Shown one piece after another: positions 11,191-19,353 of a stretch of 64,000 nt of DNA. This stretch comes from Gordonia sp. X0973 (lineage in GTDB: Bacteria; Actinomycetota; Actinomycetes; Mycobacteriales; Mycobacteriaceae). The stretch spans positions 1,302,001 through 1,366,000 of the forward strand of contig NZ_CP054691.1 of assembly GCF_013348785.1 (NCBI RefSeq), written 5' to 3'. Numbering within the stretch: position 1 is the stretch's first letter; each line of letters opens with the position of its first letter. The notes beneath the pieces were generated by a model, which had not been told where the DNA came from, searched no databases, and saw nothing but the letters and a program-made list of their open reading frames with translations. The translations under genes were made by a program, and so were the position numbers.

Positions 11191-11212
11191 GCATGGCAGA
11201 GTGGTGCCATGC
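11191..11212 (+). promoter_or_regulatory. hairpin covering the start codon of the phosphodiesterase gene
   Basis: The arms GCATGGCA (11191-11198) and TGCCATGC (11205-11212) pair perfectly around a 6-base loop, and the second arm contains the ATG start (11209-11211). If transcribed, it would hide the start codon. It is a sequence observation; function is untested. Confidence 0.4.
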
Positions 11213-11991
11213 ATCTGACAGTCCTTGGATGCTCGGGCAGCGTTAACGGCCCCGGGGCGGCGTGTTCGGGATACCTTGTGTCCGCCCCCGGTGAACTGCC
11301 CGTTCTCATCGACTGCGGACCTGGCGTGTTCGGGGAACTCCAGGCCGTCGCCGACCCCAACGACGTGGCAGTGGTGTTGAGCCACCTGCATGCCGACCAC
11401 TGCATGGACCTGCCCGCGATGTTGGTGTGGCGCAGATGGGCGCCCGTTCCGGCGACCGGCCGCGCGCCGATGTTCGGACCGGAGGGAACCGCACAGCGGA
11501 TCGGCGCGGGTTCGTCGGAGTTCCCCGGCGAGATCGACGACATCAGCGACACCTTCGACGTCGCCGAGTGGGTCGAGGGCGAGCCGGTGGCCCTGCGGGG
11601 GCTCACCTTCGACGCGCGCAAGATGGACCATCCGCCGGCGACCTATGGTCTGCGGATCGCCGGCCCGAACGGGGAGGTCCTGGCCTACAGCGGTGATACC
11701 GCGCCCTGCGATCAGCTCATCGAGTTAGCGCGCGGCGCCGACGTCTTCCTGTGCGAGGCATCGTGGACGCACGACCCCGCTAACCGGCCGTCGCATCTGC
11801 ACATGTCCGGGGTGGAGGCGGGGCAGGCGGCGCAGGCCGCCGGCGTCGGGGTCCTCGCGATCACGCACATACCGCCGTGGACCTCGTCGGCCGACATCCT
11901 CGCCGAGGCGCGGTCTGCCTTCTCCGGTCATATCGAGCTGGTGCAGCAGGGCCAGGAGTTGGACGTGTCGGCGGTGGCGTCGCGGGCCTGA
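11209..11991 (+). CDS. metallo-beta-lactamase-fold cyclic nucleotide phosphodiesterase (Rv1339-like)
   Basis: A 260-aa MBL-fold hydrolase equivalent to M. tuberculosis Rv1339, reported as an atypical cAMP phosphodiesterase. The metal site is clear: [10 protein letters not shown] (HxHxDH), YSGDTAPC with the bridging Asp, and ITHIPPW near the end. The N-terminus [11 protein letters not shown] is typical of the family. The ATG at 11209 is chosen over upstream in-frame starts that run into the 120-bp repeat. The nuclease insertion separates it from murI, its usual neighbour, so it must have its own promoter or rely on read-through. Confidence 0.88.
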   Translation: MHLTVLGCSGSVNGPGAACSGYLVSAPGELPVLIDCGPGVFGELQAVADPNDVAVVLSHLHADHCMDLPAMLVWRRWAPVPATGRAPMFGPEGTAQRIGAGSSEFPGEIDDISDTFDVAEWVEGEPVALRGLTFDARKMDHPPATYGLRIAGPNGEVLAYSGDTAPCDQLIELARGADVFLCEASWTHDPANRPSHLHMSGVEAGQAAQAAGVGVLAITHIPPWTSSADILAEARSAFSGHIELVQQGQELDVSAVASRA

Positions 11992-12003
11992 CGCGCAGGG
12001 CAT

Positions 12004-12009
12004 TAGAGT
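12004..12009 (+). promoter_or_regulatory. rph: -10 element (TAGAGT) that fixes the rph start
   Basis: TAGAGT lies one base before the GTG at 12011 but 7 bases before the GTG at 12017, the spacing seen for other leaderless genes here. This favours 12017 as the start. Confidence 0.4.
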
Positions 12010-12016
12010 TGTGCGC

Positions 12017-12778
12017 GTGACGACACGTGCAGACGGCCGAGCCGACGACGAACTCCGGCCCATTCGATTCACCCGCGGATTCACCACCCACCCGGCCGGC
12101 TCGGTGCTGGTCGAATTCGGTCAGACCAGGGTCCTGTGTACGGCCAGCGTGACCGAGGGCGTGCCCCGGTGGCGCAAAGGCTCCGGCAAGGGCTGGCTCA
12201 CGGCCGAGTACGCGATGCTGCCCGCGGCCACGCACGAGCGCAACTCGCGCGAATCGGTCAAGGGAAAGGTCGGCGGCCGCACCCACGAGATCAGCCGGTT
12301 GATCGGCCGGTCGCTGCGCGCCTGCGTCGACCTCTCGGCCATCGGCGAGAACACCATCGCCATCGACTGCGACGTCCTCCAGGCCGACGGCGGCACGCGC
12401 ACCGCGGCGATCACCGGTGCCTACGTCGCCCTCGCCGACGCGATCACCTACCTGCGCGCCGGTGACAAGCTCACCGACCCGCAGCCGCTGTCCTGCGCGA
12501 TCGCGGCCGTCAGCGTCGGCATCGTCGACGGGCGGGTGCGCCTGGACCTGCCGTATGAGGAGGACTCGCGCGCCGAGGTCGACATGAACGTCGTCGCGAC
12601 CGATGCGGGCACCCTCGTCGAGGTGCAGGGCACCGCCGAGGGGGCGACCTTCTCCCGCGCGACGCTCGACAAGCTGCTCGACCTGGCCCAGGCGGGAACC
12701 GAGAAATTGTTCGCCGCCCAGCGCGAAGTGCTCGCCGACGACTACCCGGGCGTCCTGCCCGGCGTCGCGAACTCCTGA
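12017..12778 (+). CDS. rph: ribonuclease PH
   Basis: Phosphorolytic 3'-5' exoribonuclease that trims tRNA 3' ends. It has 253 aa. Recognisable segments are [18 protein letters not shown], the region [29 protein letters not shown] and the phosphate-site [13 protein letters not shown]. The GTG at 12017 gives an N-terminus (MTTRADGR) that lines up with mycobacterial RNase PH; a GTG two codons earlier at 12011 is less likely because of the -10 position. The stop overlaps the ATG of rdgB (TGATG). Confidence 0.94.
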   Translation: MTTRADGRADDELRPIRFTRGFTTHPAGSVLVEFGQTRVLCTASVTEGVPRWRKGSGKGWLTAEYAMLPAATHERNSRESVKGKVGGRTHEISRLIGRSLRACVDLSAIGENTIAIDCDVLQADGGTRTAAITGAYVALADAITYLRAGDKLTDPQPLSCAIAAVSVGIVDGRVRLDLPYEEDSRAEVDMNVVATDAGTLVEVQGTAEGATFSRATLDKLLDLAQAGTEKLFAAQREVLADDYPGVLPGVANS

Positions 12779-13389
12779 TGACCCGCGTCCTGCTCGCGTC
12801 GCGCAATGCCAAGAAGCTGACGGAGCTGCGCCGCGTCGTCGCCTCCGCCGGTCTGTCGGGCATCGAGATCGTCGGACTCGACGACGTGCCGGCCTACCCG
12901 GAGGAGCCGGAGACCGGGGCGACCTTCGAGGAGAACGCACTCATCAAGGCCCGCTCCGGGGCGGCGGCGACCGGGCTGGCCTGTGTGGCCGACGATTCCG
13001 GGCTGGCCGTCGATGCGCTGAACGGCATGCCGGGTGTGCTCTCCGCGAGATGGTCGGGTCGTCACGGCGACGATCAGGCCAACAACGACCTGCTGTTGGG
13101 CCAGCTGGGCGATGTGCCGGTCGACCGTCGCGGTGCCGCCTTCGTCTCGGCCTGCGCGCTGGTCCTGCCCTCGGGGGCGGAGACCGTCGTGCGCGGGGAG
13201 TGGCGGGGAACCATCGTGTCGGCACCGCGCGGGGCATCCGGGTTCGGCTACGACCCGCTGTTCGTCCCCGACGACGAGGCCGCCGGGGGTCGTACCTCGG
13301 CCGAACTCGAGCCTGCCGAGAAGGATGCGCTCAGCCACCGGGGCAAGGCATTGGCGCAGTTGCTGCCCGCGCTGCGTCGGCTGGGCTGA
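12778..13389 (+). CDS. rdgB: XTP/dITP diphosphatase (RdgB/HAM1)
   Basis: House-cleaning nucleotide pyrophosphatase that removes dITP, XTP and similar non-canonical nucleotides. The 203-aa protein begins LLASRNAKKLTEL and contains TFEENALIKAR, the ADDSGLAVDALNGMPGVLSARW signature and SGFGYDPLFVPD. It starts on the last base of the rph stop, so the two are co-translated. Downstream lie two tandem 13-bp direct repeats (13400-13425) and then a gene on the other strand. Confidence 0.94.
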   Translation: MTRVLLASRNAKKLTELRRVVASAGLSGIEIVGLDDVPAYPEEPETGATFEENALIKARSGAAATGLACVADDSGLAVDALNGMPGVLSARWSGRHGDDQANNDLLLGQLGDVPVDRRGAAFVSACALVLPSGAETVVRGEWRGTIVSAPRGASGFGYDPLFVPDDEAAGGRTSAELEPAEKDALSHRGKALAQLLPALRRLG

Positions 13390-13399
13390 CCACTTCGGG

Positions 13400-13425
13400 G
13401 AGTGACGTCAGAGAGTGACGTCAGA
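13400..13425 (+). repeat. two tandem 13-bp direct repeats
   Basis: GAGTGACGTCAGA occurs twice back to back in the 41-base gap between the convergent rdgB and HNH genes. Significance is unknown. Confidence 0.7.
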
Positions 13426-13430
13426 GTAAG

Positions 13431-15173
13431 TCAAAAGGGCGGGTCGCCATCGGTTTCGCGGGGGCTGGTCTTGCGCCGGTGGTAGTCGTGTTCGGCGGCT
13501 TCCCATTCGAGGGCGAGCCGGTGGGCGCGGTTGGCTTGACGTTCTGCCCGACGGCGGGCGTGTTTGGCTTTGGTGCGGTCGCGGGGAGGCCGGTGGTCGA
13601 GTGACCGCGACGAAGGAGCGGTTGTATCGAGACCCGGCCGATGCCAGCGAATCTCGTCGAGACTGAGGAACAGGTCGGCGTTGGTTTCGGCGGGTCCGGG
13701 ACACCGGATGCCTTCCGGGGTGATGACTTCGGAGATCAGGCGCCCGCGGGGACTGCGGTATTGGTCATCGACCCACCTTTCACCGAAAGTCTTGAGCAGG
13801 TGGTGCAACCGGCATTTTGCCGCTAGGCCATCGGGAGTGGTTTGCCCACCTCGTTCGGGATGGTCGTGGTCGTACTCGGTGACGTGGTCCAGATCGCACC
13901 GAGATGCCGGTTGGTCGCAGCCGGGGGCGGTGCAATACCCGTCGCGGGCTCGCACGAACACATCTAGTGCGGTGGACGGACGGTAGGGGTTCGACGGCAG
14001 ATGCGTCGGCAACGACAACGCTGCACCACTGCTGCCGGGCGTGCCGGTGGTGGGTGCGAGGGGTCGGATCCGGGTGTCGTCGCGGTCGATCAGGTCGCGT
14101 AGGTGGGCGGCGGAGATGACGCCGTGCCCGTCCATGAACGCCGGCTGGTCGTTGTGGCAGTCGACGGTGCTCTGGTCGGCGATGACGTGCACCAACACAC
14201 GGCCCTTGGCGATCGCGGTGTTCTGGCGGTCGGCCACCCATGCTGCGAGTGCGTCGGGCTCGGGAATTGTGGCGGTACACGGCTCAGTGCTGTCACCGGT
14301 GGTGGCGTTGGTGTGGTCGCAGGTGAACGTGGTGCCGGTCAACAACGCGAACAGGGCGTCGCATCGCCGCTCGCTCGTGGTGCGACGATCGTTGGGGCAC
14401 ACCGTGTCGGCGAGTAGGTGCACGCTGCCCAACGCGATCTGGGCATCGTGGGCGGTCATGGTGGCGCCGAGGGTGGCCATGCCGTCGGCACCGGGGGCGA
14501 TCCAGACGGACCGCGATTCTTTCGCATTCTCGTGGCGGCGGCGCACCGCGTCGGGGTCGTGGCGGAATACGATCCGATCGATCATGTCGACCAGGCGCTT
14601 GTTGGACCACGTCCCGGTTCGTCCGCGCAGCAAGTCGGCGATCGCGGTATCGATGTCCGCTGACCACGGTTCGATCAGTTCGACGCGTGTGATGATCAAT
14701 CGGAACTGGCGAGGTGAGATGATCCCGTCCCGCAGACAAGTACCGACTTCGACAAGTCGATCACGCATGACGATTGCATCGGCGAGCCAGGATTCGGCCG
14801 AGCGTTGGGTGATGGCCCGGGACATGGCGATGCGAGCGGCGGCCTGGGTGTCGACGTCGAGGAGTTTGACCCCACCCGCGGACGGTTCGGGTTTCCCGGT
14901 GGCCAGCAGTTCGGTGTGCATGGCCCCGATCTCGCGGTACTCGATCCACGCCAACATCGCCGCTGCGGACCCGCAGCGGGCGAGGACATCGACGGTTGCC
15001 TCGGGTTCGCCGACCGCGAAGGCGGCCGGTACTGCGACCGCGCGGGCGCGCGATTGCCACAGGAGATCATTGGTGGTGAATTCGGCCCACAGCTCTGCCA
15101 GACGTGGGTCGATCGGGGTGGGGAACACACTCTGGACCTGCGGCACGTCTCGCGCGGCGGCTGTGGTGTTCAT
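13431..15173 (-). CDS. DUF222 / HNH endonuclease signature protein (13E12 type)
   Basis: A 580-aa protein: an N-terminal DUF222 region (about residues 40-330) and a C-terminal HNH nuclease domain with CTAPGCDQPASRCDLDHV, the acidic EYDHDHPERGG turn and CRLHHLLKT. A basic tail rich in Arg follows. This is the 13E12 repeat family, often present in several copies in Mycobacteriales and found in variable places. Here it separates rdgB from the DUF3817 gene, which are neighbours in M. tuberculosis, so it was probably inserted. A near-consensus LexA (SOS) box lies 14 bases upstream of the ATG. Molecular function is not established. Confidence 0.88.
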   Translation of the reverse strand: MNTTAAARDVPQVQSVFPTPIDPRLAELWAEFTTNDLLWQSRARAVAVPAAFAVGEPEATVDVLARCGSAAAMLAWIEYREIGAMHTELLATGKPEPSAGGVKLLDVDTQAAARIAMSRAITQRSAESWLADAIVMRDRLVEVGTCLRDGIISPRQFRLIITRVELIEPWSADIDTAIADLLRGRTGTWSNKRLVDMIDRIVFRHDPDAVRRRHENAKESRSVWIAPGADGMATLGATMTAHDAQIALGSVHLLADTVCPNDRRTTSERRCDALFALLTGTTFTCDHTNATTGDSTEPCTATIPEPDALAAWVADRQNTAIAKGRVLVHVIADQSTVDCHNDQPAFMDGHGVISAAHLRDLIDRDDTRIRPLAPTTGTPGSSGAALSLPTHLPSNPYRPSTALDVFVRARDGYCTAPGCDQPASRCDLDHVTEYDHDHPERGGQTTPDGLAAKCRLHHLLKTFGERWVDDQYRSPRGRLISEVITPEGIRCPGPAETNADLFLSLDEIRWHRPGLDTTAPSSRSLDHRPPRDRTKAKHARRRAERQANRAHRLALEWEAAEHDYHRRKTSPRETDGDPPF

Positions 15174-15186
15174 ACACCGAATTCTA

Positions 15187-15202
15187 TCGAATAAATGTTC
15201 TA
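15187..15202 (-). promoter_or_regulatory. candidate LexA (SOS) box upstream of the HNH gene
   Basis: TCGAATAAATGTTCTA matches the mycobacterial SOS consensus TCGAAC-N4-GTTCGA at 10 of 12 defined positions. It ends 14 bases before the HNH start in an AT-rich promoter region. Several 13E12-family genes of M. tuberculosis are known LexA targets, which supports the assignment. Confidence 0.6.
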
Positions 15203-15247
15203 TCTACAACCCTAAGACTGCAGGTGAGGCCACATCGCCAGGGTCTT

Positions 15248-15607
15248 CTAGAGCCCGAACTGCGCTTTGACGTCCTTCGTGCGGATGTGCTCGACGTAGA
15301 AGGACAGGAACGGGATCGTGCCGGCCAGGGCGGTGGCGATGGTCTTGCCGATGCTCCACCGCGCCTTGAACGCGAGGTCGAGGCAGAAGATCAGGTAGAC
15401 GAAGTACACCCAGCCGTGGACGATCCCGATCCAATTCAGGTGTTGGACACCGAAGCCGTACTTGGCGATGATCTCGGCGACGAGCACCAGCAACCAGATA
15501 CCGGTGAACCAGGCGAGGGCCCGATAGCGCGCGAGGGCACCGGGGATCTTGGCCGCGTTGGCCGCCTGCGTCGCGGTGTCGGGGGTGGTGGGCTGGGTGT
15601 CGGTCAC
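15248..15607 (-). CDS. DUF3817 membrane protein
   Basis: A small integral membrane protein of 119 aa, equivalent to M. tuberculosis Rv1342c. A hydrophilic N-terminus is followed by three predicted transmembrane segments, with the DUF3817 motifs RYRALAWFTGIWLL, GIVHGWVYFVYL and a C-terminal helix ending FYVEHIRTK. The GTG start at 15607 overlaps the stop of the upstream gene (GTGA), so the pair is translationally coupled. Function is unknown. Confidence 0.85.
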   Translation of the reverse strand: MTDTQPTTPDTATQAANAAKIPGALARYRALAWFTGIWLLVLVAEIIAKYGFGVQHLNWIGIVHGWVYFVYLIFCLDLAFKARWSIGKTIATALAGTIPFLSFYVEHIRTKDVKAQFGL

Positions 15608-16035
15608 GGGGACATCCTATCGGCGTCGTTCGCGTCGGTATCGTTCAGCTGTTTCAGGTAGGCGTTGTAGCTCGCCAGCTCGTCGTCGTCGGTCGGCCGA
15701 CCGGCCAGGTCGTCGCGCACGGCGTCGACGCTGGGCAACGTCGGCCGCTGCGGCAGCAGGTCGTCGGGGATCTCGGTGCTGGCGCGCAGCCGTGCCTCGA
15801 GCTTCGCCTTCTCCTCCGGGTCGCTCTCGAGGACCACGAAGCGCCGGTAGGCATAGATCACCGCGGCGGCGAACGCCGGCCATTGAAGTGCGTAGCCGAG
15901 GTTCTGGAAAGTGCCGGCGGCGGACTCGAACCGGGTCCACTGCCAATACGCGAGTCCCAGGCAGGTCAGCGCCGCGACCAGCGTTAACGCGATCAGCGCC
16001 GGGCGGTGGCGCCGTGGTTGACGGGTCTGCGACAT
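15604..16035 (-). CDS. LprD/Rv1343c-like membrane-anchored protein
   Basis: A 143-aa protein positioned and ordered like M. tuberculosis Rv1343c (LprD). It has a positively charged start (RQPRRHRP), a first hydrophobic segment (ALIALTLVAALTCLGLAYW), and a second (LQWPAFAAAVIYAYRRFVVL), then a charged cytoplasmic-type tail of about 80 residues. No lipobox cysteine is placed at a convincing position: the only Cys, at LTCLG, lacks the usual small residue before it. It is coupled to the DUF3817 gene by a 4-base overlap. Its role is unknown. Confidence 0.75.
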   Translation of the reverse strand: MSQTRQPRRHRPALIALTLVAALTCLGLAYWQWTRFESAAGTFQNLGYALQWPAFAAAVIYAYRRFVVLESDPEEKAKLEARLRASTEIPDDLLPQRPTLPSVDAVRDDLAGRPTDDDELASYNAYLKQLNDTDANDADRMSP

Positions 16036-16102
16036 ACGTTCGACGGTACCCGTCCCGACCGTGTCGAGGGCAATCGCCTCGGTGTAGTGTGGTGCGCGCT
16101 AC

Positions 16103-16184
<82 letters not shown>

Positions 16185-16192
16185 CCGGATAG

Positions 16193-16234
16193 ACCAGCGC
16201 CGGGCCACTCGTCGACGAGTGGCCCGGCGCTGGT
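16193..16234. terminator. 42-bp perfect palindrome between tRNA-Leu and the protease gene
   Basis: The 21-base half-sites are exact reverse complements with the centre GTCGAC. It sits 8 bases after the tRNA and 16 bases after the convergent protease stop codon, so it most likely ends transcription in both directions. No T-run is present. Confidence 0.75.
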
Positions 16235-16250
16235 GTTGGTCCCGGTTGGG

Positions 16251-16988
16251 CTACCGCAGGTTGCCCGGGGTGAACGAGATCGGCGTGTAGAAGGAACGGA
16301 TGATCGGGCGTCCCTTGGCGTCGGTCGAGGTCGGGATCGACGAGACGATGCCGACGATCTGGCCCGCGCCGTTGCGGACCCCGCTGCCCGAGTCGCCCGG
16401 CTTGGACTGGAAGGAAGCCTCGATCACGAGCGTGTGCTGGTTGACCAGCAGCGCCGGCGGGATCACGGCGCACACGGCGCCGGGGGTGAACAGCGGGCAC
16501 TCGACGGCCGTCAGGAGCTGCGGCTTCGGGTTGACGACGGCGCCGCGCGTGGTGCCGGTGGTGATGCCGGTCTTGCTGACCGGCGCACCCTTGGCGATGC
16601 TGCCGCTCCAGTTGATGGCGTCGACCTTGGTGGCCAGACCCGGGTTCAGCGTGATGACCGCCAGGTCGGCACGGCGGGAGATCAGGTTCGACGTGATGGT
16701 GCCGATCTGTCCGCCCTTGGCGTTGTAGACCTTGGTGCCGACCTTGCCGCAGTGGCCCGCGGTGATGGCGCGCCGGTTGCTCACGACGGCACCGAGGGTG
16801 CACTTGGCCGGGGTGACGAGGCCGTAGCTACCCAGGTCCACGATGGTCTTCTCCATCGTGATCTCCATTCCGGAGTACACGGGGGCGCCGGAGGGGGCCG
16901 GTGCTGCGGCGGCAGGGGCGGCCATGCCGATCGTCAGGGCGACGGCGGCGGGCGCCAGGGCGGCAGTCAGCAGGGCGGATGCGCGCAT
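16251..16988 (-). CDS. secreted S1 (trypsin-like) serine protease
   Basis: A 245-aa chymotrypsin-fold protease. An N-terminal signal peptide ends near AAPAAAAPAP. The triad is visible as TAGHC (His), RRADLAVI (Asp) and PGDSGSGV (Ser). Cys pairs KCTL...GHC and VECPLF...AVCAVI suggest disulfides. The ATG at 16988 has a GAGGT ribosome site and is preferred over an in-frame start 19 codons earlier. It is convergent with tRNA-Leu and divergent from a secreted HNH nuclease gene. Substrate is unknown. Confidence 0.9.
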   Translation of the reverse strand: MRASALLTAALAPAAVALTIGMAAPAAAAPAPSGAPVYSGMEITMEKTIVDLGSYGLVTPAKCTLGAVVSNRRAITAGHCGKVGTKVYNAKGGQIGTITSNLISRRADLAVITLNPGLATKVDAINWSGSIAKGAPVSKTGITTGTTRGAVVNPKPQLLTAVECPLFTPGAVCAVIPPALLVNQHTLVIEASFQSKPGDSGSGVRNGAGQIVGIVSSIPTSTDAKGRPIIRSFYTPISFTPGNLR

Positions 16989-17104
16989 GGGTGGTCTACC
17001 TCGATCTGTCGGGAGGGTGGTCAACTTCACTGAACTTAGTTGCAATTGATGCGGATGGGCAACGCAGAGACCGCTTTGACACCTACTTGACGCATAATTT
17101 GGAT

Positions 17105-17839
17105 GTGATTCACAGGTTCCGGACGGCCGCAGTCGTACTCGCGGGTCTGCTCGTGCTCTCCGAATCGGGCTGTGGCCTGCAGGATTACCTGTTGGAAAAG
17201 GCCGAATCGGTCAGCGCGTCGGGTATTCCGTCCACCGTGGCCATCGGCCCGGCCTCGACCTACATCGATACCGCCGGCCTCGGCAAGCTGCTGCGACTGC
17301 CGGTGCGCAGGCGAGTCTCGATGCAGGGCTATACGCGTGACGCGTTCGGGCCGCTGTGGGACGACAACGTCGACGTGGAGTTCGGCCACAACGGCTGCAA
17401 CACCCGCGACGACATCCTGCGCCGCGACCTGACCGACGTGGTGATGCGCCCGGGCGGGTGTTTCGTCTCGACCGGGACGCTGCACGACCAGTACACCGGG
17501 CAGGCGGTCGCCTTCGTGCGCGGCCCGACGACCTCGGGCGCGGTCGAGATCGACCACCTGGTGTCGCTGGCCAATGCCTGGACCACCGGGGCGCGGTACT
17601 TCGACGACGCGAAACGGCGCAACCTCGCCAACGATCCCCGCAACCTGCAGGCGGTGCAGCGGTGGGTCAACCAGGACAAGGGACCGATGGACGCCGCCGT
17701 GTTCCTGCCGCCGAACCGCGCGTACCGGTGCACCTACGTCAACCGGCAGATCGACGTGAAGCTGGCCTACGGACTTTGGGTCACCCAGAACGAGGCGGCC
17801 GCGATGCGCGCGGTGCTCGCGACGTGCGTGAAGGCGTGA
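17105..17839 (+). CDS. exported HNH endonuclease family protein (DUF1524-like)
   Basis: A 244-aa protein. After a hydrophobic N-terminus (TAAVVLAGLLVLSESGCGL) comes a nuclease-like domain with EIDHLVSLANAWTTGA, RRNLANDPRNLQAVQRWVNQDKG and FLPPNRAYRC, the pattern of exported DUF1524/HNH proteins common in actinobacteria. The Cys after the hydrophobic stretch has Glu at -3, so it is a poor lipobox and a plain signal peptide is as likely. A GTG start at 17105 follows an AT-rich -10-like CATAAT by 6 bases. The stop overlaps the next gene by 4 bases. Confidence 0.82.
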   Translation: MIHRFRTAAVVLAGLLVLSESGCGLQDYLLEKAESVSASGIPSTVAIGPASTYIDTAGLGKLLRLPVRRRVSMQGYTRDAFGPLWDDNVDVEFGHNGCNTRDDILRRDLTDVVMRPGGCFVSTGTLHDQYTGQAVAFVRGPTTSGAVEIDHLVSLANAWTTGARYFDDAKRRNLANDPRNLQAVQRWVNQDKGPMDAAVFLPPNRAYRCTYVNRQIDVKLAYGLWVTQNEAAAMRAVLATCVKA

Positions 17840-19353
17840 GCGCGGTGGCAGACGGCCGGCGGGCCCAGCCGTGCGCCGATCTGGGCGTCGTCGAGCGCTT
17901 GGCCGCCGCGCTGCGGTCGGCGGGTTTCACCACGACCGGGATCGAGGATCATCTCGGCGCGGAGGTCGGCGCCGCGCTCACCGGCGGCGTGTCCTGGCCG
18001 GCGGTCGCCGTCGTCGGCGACGACTCGCCGCTGTCGACGTTGATCGCGGTACTCCTCCTCGGGCACGCGCGCCCGGTCGACCGGCTCGCGGCGGCGCTGC
18101 CCGGAGTCGAGGTCGCCGAACTCGTGGAGCAGGGGATCGTCGAGCTCGTCGACGACCAGGTGATCCCGCTGCTCGACGTCCGGCCCTACGCCGACGACGC
18201 CGGCGAGTACTACGTCTTCGCCGACCAGGACTCCGGCCGCCGGTCCGGTGCGCTCGCCGAGGACCACGTGCTGGGGATCGGCGGGGCGTCGATCTCCTTG
18301 GCGCGGGCCGTGATCCGCCGGCCGTTTCCGCGTGCGCTCGACCTCGGTACCGGCTGTGGTGTGCAGGCGTTGCACCTGGGCGCGCACTGCTCCGACGTCG
18401 TCGGCACCGATACGAACGAGCGGGCGCTGTGCCTGGCCGCGGCGACCGCGCGGGCCAGCGGACAGTCGTGGGATCTGCGGCGGGGCAGTCTGTTCGAGCC
18501 GATCGCGGGGGAGACCTTCGACCTGATCGTCTCCAACCCGCCGTTCGTCGTCAGCGGCGGCGACCAGGACTACATCTACCGCGACTCCGGGATGCCGGCC
18601 GATGCCCTGTGCGCCCGTCTGATCGCGGAGCTGCCCGACCATCTCAATCCGGGCGGGATGGCGACGGTGCTGGCCAACTGGGTCGTCACCGATCGCGACG
18701 ACTGGCCGGCGCGGCCGCGGGAATGGCTGGCGGGCACCGGCCTCGACGCCTGGGTCGTCCAGCGCGAGTTGGCCGATCCGATCAGCTACGTGTCGCTCTG
18801 GCTGGCCGACGCGGGTGAGTCCCCCGAGCGCAGTGCGGCGCGCGGACGCAAATGGCTGGACTACTTCGAGCGGGCCGGGATCGTGGCGATCGGCATGGGG
18901 GTGTTGACGCTGCGTCGACCGTTCGACCCGACCGCCGGCCCGCGCTTTCAGATCGTCGAGGAGATCACCGGCGCGGGCGAGGAGGTCACCGGTGACGAGG
19001 CGCTGGCCTTCTTCGACCGCCAGGACTTCCTCGCCGACCACTCCGACGAGGAATTGCTCGACCTGCGTCTCGCGACGGCGCCGGTCATCCTCGACGAACA
19101 GTCGATGCTCGGCGAATCCGGTTGGCAGACAATCGGATCGGTGATCCGCCGACCGGGCGGGCCGGGGGCGGCGTTGGTCGTCGACGAGGTGTCGCGCGCC
19201 TTGGTGGCCGGCTGTCGGGGCCAGGTGCCGCTGGCCGACCTCGTCGCACTCCTCGCGGCCCACCACGGGGTCGACGCCGACGCGCTGGCACGGGCCGCGA
19301 TGCCGGTGGTGCGTGAGGCTATCGCCCGCGGGATCCTCTTCGCAGCCGTTTGA
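17836..19353 (+). CDS. SAM-dependent methyltransferase (N5-glutamine MTase-like)
   Basis: A 505-aa cytoplasmic protein with an N-terminal winged-helix-like region, a central Rossmann methyltransferase domain and a C-terminal extension of about 170 residues. The SAM site is LDLGTGCGVQALHL (near residue 173), and SNPPFVVSGG is the NPPF catalytic motif shared by PrmC/HemK, RsmC and N6-adenine methyltransferases. The substrate (protein Gln, rRNA or DNA) cannot be told from sequence. The GTG start overlaps the nuclease stop (GTGA). Its 3' end overlaps the convergent membrane protein gene by 35 bases. Confidence 0.82.
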   Translation: MSAVADGRRAQPCADLGVVERLAAALRSAGFTTTGIEDHLGAEVGAALTGGVSWPAVAVVGDDSPLSTLIAVLLLGHARPVDRLAAALPGVEVAELVEQGIVELVDDQVIPLLDVRPYADDAGEYYVFADQDSGRRSGALAEDHVLGIGGASISLARAVIRRPFPRALDLGTGCGVQALHLGAHCSDVVGTDTNERALCLAAATARASGQSWDLRRGSLFEPIAGETFDLIVSNPPFVVSGGDQDYIYRDSGMPADALCARLIAELPDHLNPGGMATVLANWVVTDRDDWPARPREWLAGTGLDAWVVQRELADPISYVSLWLADAGESPERSAARGRKWLDYFERAGIVAIGMGVLTLRRPFDPTAGPRFQIVEEITGAGEEVTGDEALAFFDRQDFLADHSDEELLDLRLATAPVILDEQSMLGESGWQTIGSVIRRPGGPGAALVVDEVSRALVAGCRGQVPLADLVALLAAHHGVDADALARAAMPVVREAIARGILFAAV

